Source of the DNA: an uncultured Steroidobacteraceae bacterium
GTDB taxonomy: Bacteria; Pseudomonadota; Gammaproteobacteria; Steroidobacterales; Steroidobacteraceae
Length of the DNA: 8,322 nucleotides
Direction of reading: 5' to 3'
NCBI GenBank assembly: GCA_955652795.1
Contig: CATPBQ010000192.1
Span: 1 to 8,322 of the forward strand
Below are positions 6,459-8,322 of the stretch, piece by piece; position 1 is the stretch's first letter, and each line of letters begins with the position of its first letter. Below the pieces are notes generated by a model, which saw only the letters and a list, made by a program, of their open reading frames with translations, made no database searches and had not been told where the DNA came from. A program made the position numbers and the translations under genes.

Positions 6459-7046
6459 ATGGAGCGCGAACTCACCGCGACGCACTGGCGCGGCTATGAC
6501 CAGGAGCAGTTTCCGCAAGCCGCCTGGAACGTGGACGGGAATGTGGTGCGTGCCATCGCCACCGGTCCGAGGGTTGACCTGATTACCCGCGAGCGTTTTC
6601 GCGATTTCGTGCTGTCCTTCGATTGGCGTCTGCCGCGCAGCGGCAGTTCGGCAGTCGCGTACCGCGTGAGCGAGGAGAGCGGGCCCGCCACGCACACCGG
6701 ACCTGCCATGCAGCTGCTGGATGACGAGCACCATCAGGACGGCGCCGATGCCCTGACCTCGTGTGGCGCGCTCTATGGGCTCATGGCGCCGTGGCACGAT
6801 CAGCGCAGCAGCGCCAATGCCTATCACAGCTCGCGCATCGTGGTGAATGGCACGTTGGTGGAATACTGGATCGACGAGCGTCAGGTGCTGGGCTGCGACC
6901 TCGCGAGCGAGGAACTCAGGGAACGCATCGCGCGCAGCCGGTTTCGCGACTGTGCGCAGTTCGGCCGGCTGCGCGAAGGTCACCTCGTCCTGGCGCACCG
7001 CGGCACGGAAGCCTGGTTCCGGCGGTTGCGCATCGAGGTGTTGTGA
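6459..7046 (+). CDS. DUF1080 (3-keto-disaccharide hydrolase-like) protein
   Basis: A 195-residue protein with the whole DUF1080 pattern, a jelly-roll fold whose characterised members hydrolyse 3-keto-glycosides. In order: WRGY (10-13), VDLIT (39-43), FRDFVLSFDWRLP (47-59), AVAYRV (65-70), GPAMQLLDD (81-89), GALYGLMAP (103-111), RIVVNGTLVEYW (126-137) and WFRRLRIEVL (186-195). Several positions that I remember as conserved are changed: NSG becomes SSA at 63-65, the glutamate of GPEMQ becomes A83, the HWLNG end becomes YWIDE, and LQDHG becomes LAHRG. There is no signal peptide, unlike many family members, so it is probably cytosolic. It starts 82 bases after mtgA with no Shine-Dalgarno sequence. 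TAGCAT at 6447-6452 could be a -10 box giving a leaderless message. Family membership is strong; catalytic activity is doubtful. Confidence 0.83.
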   Translation: MERELTATHWRGYDQEQFPQAAWNVDGNVVRAIATGPRVDLITRERFRDFVLSFDWRLPRSGSSAVAYRVSEESGPATHTGPAMQLLDDEHHQDGADALTSCGALYGLMAPWHDQRSSANAYHSSRIVVNGTLVEYWIDERQVLGCDLASEELRERIARSRFRDCAQFGRLREGHLVLAHRGTEAWFRRLRIEVL

Positions 7047-7047
7047 C

Positions 7048-7076
7048 GGGCGGGGCGTAAGCGCGCCCGCGCGCCC
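7048..7076. terminator. GC-rich hairpin between convergent genes
   Basis: In the 31-base gap between the DUF1080 stop and the metH stop, GGGCG at 7048-7052 can pair with CGCCC at 7072-7076. Inside it GGGCG at 7053-7057 can pair with CGCCC at 7064-7068, leaving a 3-base bulge (7069-7071) and a 6-base loop TAAGCG. The position suits a two-way terminator, but no T-run follows on either strand, so intrinsic termination is unproven. Confidence 0.35.
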
Positions 7077-7077
7077 T

Positions 7078-8322
7078 CTACGGCTCGTAGCCGAGATTCG
7101 GCGCCAGCCAGCGCTGCGCTTCTTCCCGCGTGAACCCCTTGCGGAGCGCGTAATCCTCGACCTGCTCCCGGTCGATCTTGCCGACGGCGAAGTAGCGCGC
7201 CTGCGGATGGGCGATGTACCAGCCGCTCACCGCCGCGGTCGGGTACATGGCGTAGGATTCGGTGAGGCGGATGCCGGCGCTGCGCTCGACGTCGAGCAGG
7301 CTCCAGAGCTTGGCCTTCTCGGTGTGATCCGGGCACGCCGGGTACCCGGGAGCCGGGCGGATGCCGCGATACTCCTCGCGCACCAGTTGCTCGTTGGTGA
7401 GCGTCTCGGCGGGGACGTAACCCCACAGCTCGCGCCGCACCCGCTCGTGGAAATGCTCGGCCGCGGCTTCGGCCAGGCGATCGGCCAGCGCCTTCAGCAT
7501 GATGCTCGAGTAGTCATCGTGGGCGCGCGCGAAGCGCGCCAGGTGCTCTTCGATCCCTACGCCGGCGGTGACGGCGAACGCGCCGAAATAGTCGCGCACC
7601 GCGCTGGCCTTCGGCGCCACGTAGTCGGCGAGACACTCGTGCGGCTGGCCGTCGGGCTTGCCCCTCTGTTGCCGCAGGAAATTCAGCCGCGTCAGTACCT
7701 CATCGCGCGCTTCGCTGCGGTAGATCTCCACGTCGTCGCCGACGGAGTTGGCCGCAAACAGGCCCACCACGGCGCGCACGCTGAGCCAGCGCTCCGCGAT
7801 GAGGGCTTTGAGCATGCGGCGCGCGTCGGCGTACAGGTTGCTGGCCGCCTCACCGACCCGCGCATCGGTCAGAATGTCGGGGAATCTCCCGGCGAACTCC
7901 CAGGCGTTGAAGAACGGCATCCAGTCGATGTAGCCGAGCAGCTCGCTCAACGGGTAGTCCTCGAAGCGCTGCACGCCCGGCACGCGCGGCGGCAGCGGCT
8001 CGTACGCCGCCCAGTCGATAGGGCGCGGATTGGCGCGCGCCGCGGCCAGCGAAGCTTCCGGAACGTTGAGCTTCTTGGCGGCATGCTGCTCGCGGCGGCG
8101 CTCGTGCTCCTCGCTCAGCTTGGCGATGAAGGCCGCCCGCTGCGCGGGTTGGCTGAGCTTCTGACATACCCCCACCGCGCGCGACGCGTCCTTTACGTAC
8201 ACCACCCCGGCCGCGTACTGCGGCGCAATCTTCACCGAGGTGTGCGCCGGGGAGGTGGTGGCGCCGCCGATCAGCAGGGGCACCTCGAAACTCTGCCGCT
8301 GCATCTCCCTGGCCACGTGCAC
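7078..8322 (-). CDS. metH: Cobalamin-dependent methionine synthase, C-terminal part
   Basis: MetH moves a methyl group from 5-methyltetrahydrofolate to homocysteine by way of cobalamin, making methionine in the cytosol. The window holds the last 414 residues plus stop; the homocysteine, folate and most of the B12-binding domains lie beyond base 8322, and the GTG at the edge is an internal valine codon. The fragment opens with the end of the B12 domain (VPLLIGGATTSPAHT, near 14-28). It then contains the whole AdoMet-dependent reactivation domain: YIDWMPFF (131-138), VGLFAANSVGDDVEIY (186-201), DYSSIMLKALADRLAEA (270-286), HERVRRELWGY (292-302), GIRPAPGYPACPDHTEK (320-336) and AVSGWYIAHP (364-373). 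The C-terminus LAPNLGYEP closely follows E. coli MetH. These segments include the known AdoMet contact regions and look intact. It is convergent with the DUF1080 gene. Confidence 0.97.
   Translation of the reverse strand: MHVAREMQRQSFEVPLLIGGATTSPAHTSVKIAPQYAAGVVYVKDASRAVGVCQKLSQPAQRAAFIAKLSEEHERRREQHAAKKLNVPEASLAAARANPRPIDWAAYEPLPPRVPGVQRFEDYPLSELLGYIDWMPFFNAWEFAGRFPDILTDARVGEAASNLYADARRMLKALIAERWLSVRAVVGLFAANSVGDDVEIYRSEARDEVLTRLNFLRQQRGKPDGQPHECLADYVAPKASAVRDYFGAFAVTAGVGIEEHLARFARAHDDYSSIMLKALADRLAEAAAEHFHERVRRELWGYVPAETLTNEQLVREEYRGIRPAPGYPACPDHTEKAKLWSLLDVERSAGIRLTESYAMYPTAAVSGWYIAHPQARYFAVGKIDREQVEDYALRKGFTREEAQRWLAPNLGYEP

Noticed and set aside
5564..6475. Long minus-strand open frame opposite mtgA.
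   Set aside because: Its translation is glutamine-, arginine- and alanine-rich without domains, while the plus strand encodes an intact GT51 enzyme.
1..8322. Mobile elements, prophage, CRISPR arrays, toxin-antitoxin pairs, riboswitches or tRNA genes.
   Set aside because: No transposase or integrase, direct-repeat array, tRNA-like fold or long untranslated leader was seen. Every sizeable stretch is explained by housekeeping or conserved hypothetical genes. The cobalamin riboswitch sometimes linked to metH would lie outside the window.

Overview
The window is GC-rich, densely packed chromosomal DNA from what looks like a gammaproteobacterium. The support is a cytoplasmic PpiB-type cyclophilin, a monofunctional MtgA, an E. 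coli-like MetH C-terminus and the GC-rich coding style. Xanthomonadales- or Nevskiales-like relatives are a guess, not a determination. Nothing mobile, no phage, no CRISPR and no rRNA or tRNA gene was recognised. Genes cover nearly everything; the largest gap without a gene is about 80 bases.

Left half (1-4182, minus strand): a five-gene run read from about 4182 towards 1. It encodes a six-helix integral membrane protein, a DUF4129 protein with a signal peptide and one membrane helix, a DUF4350 protein, a MoxR-type AAA+ ATPase and the N-terminus of a probable DUF58 protein that leaves the window at base 1. Gaps are 3 and 4 bases, then a 4-base GTGA overlap, then 16 bases, so this is almost certainly one operon. 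MoxR/DUF58 pairs are widespread and are thought to act as a chaperone or maturation machine at the membrane. The substrate of this version cannot be read from the sequence.

Middle (4219-7046, plus strand): a divergent run begins only 36 bases from the first operon. It holds prmC (release-factor glutamine methyltransferase), ppiB (peptidyl-prolyl isomerase, ATGA overlap with prmC), mtgA (peptidoglycan glycosyltransferase, apparent TTG start) and a DUF1080-family gene. The DUF1080 protein lacks a signal peptide and departs from the family at several conserved positions.

Right end (7078-8322, minus strand): the last 415 codons or so, including the stop, of cobalamin-dependent methionine synthase metH. 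It converges on the DUF1080 gene, with a 31-base GC-rich gap that can fold into a hairpin. The rest of metH lies beyond the window.

No clearly novel system is visible. The most interesting items are the MoxR/DUF58/DUF4350/DUF4129 membrane operon, whose function is poorly known, and the divergent DUF1080 protein.
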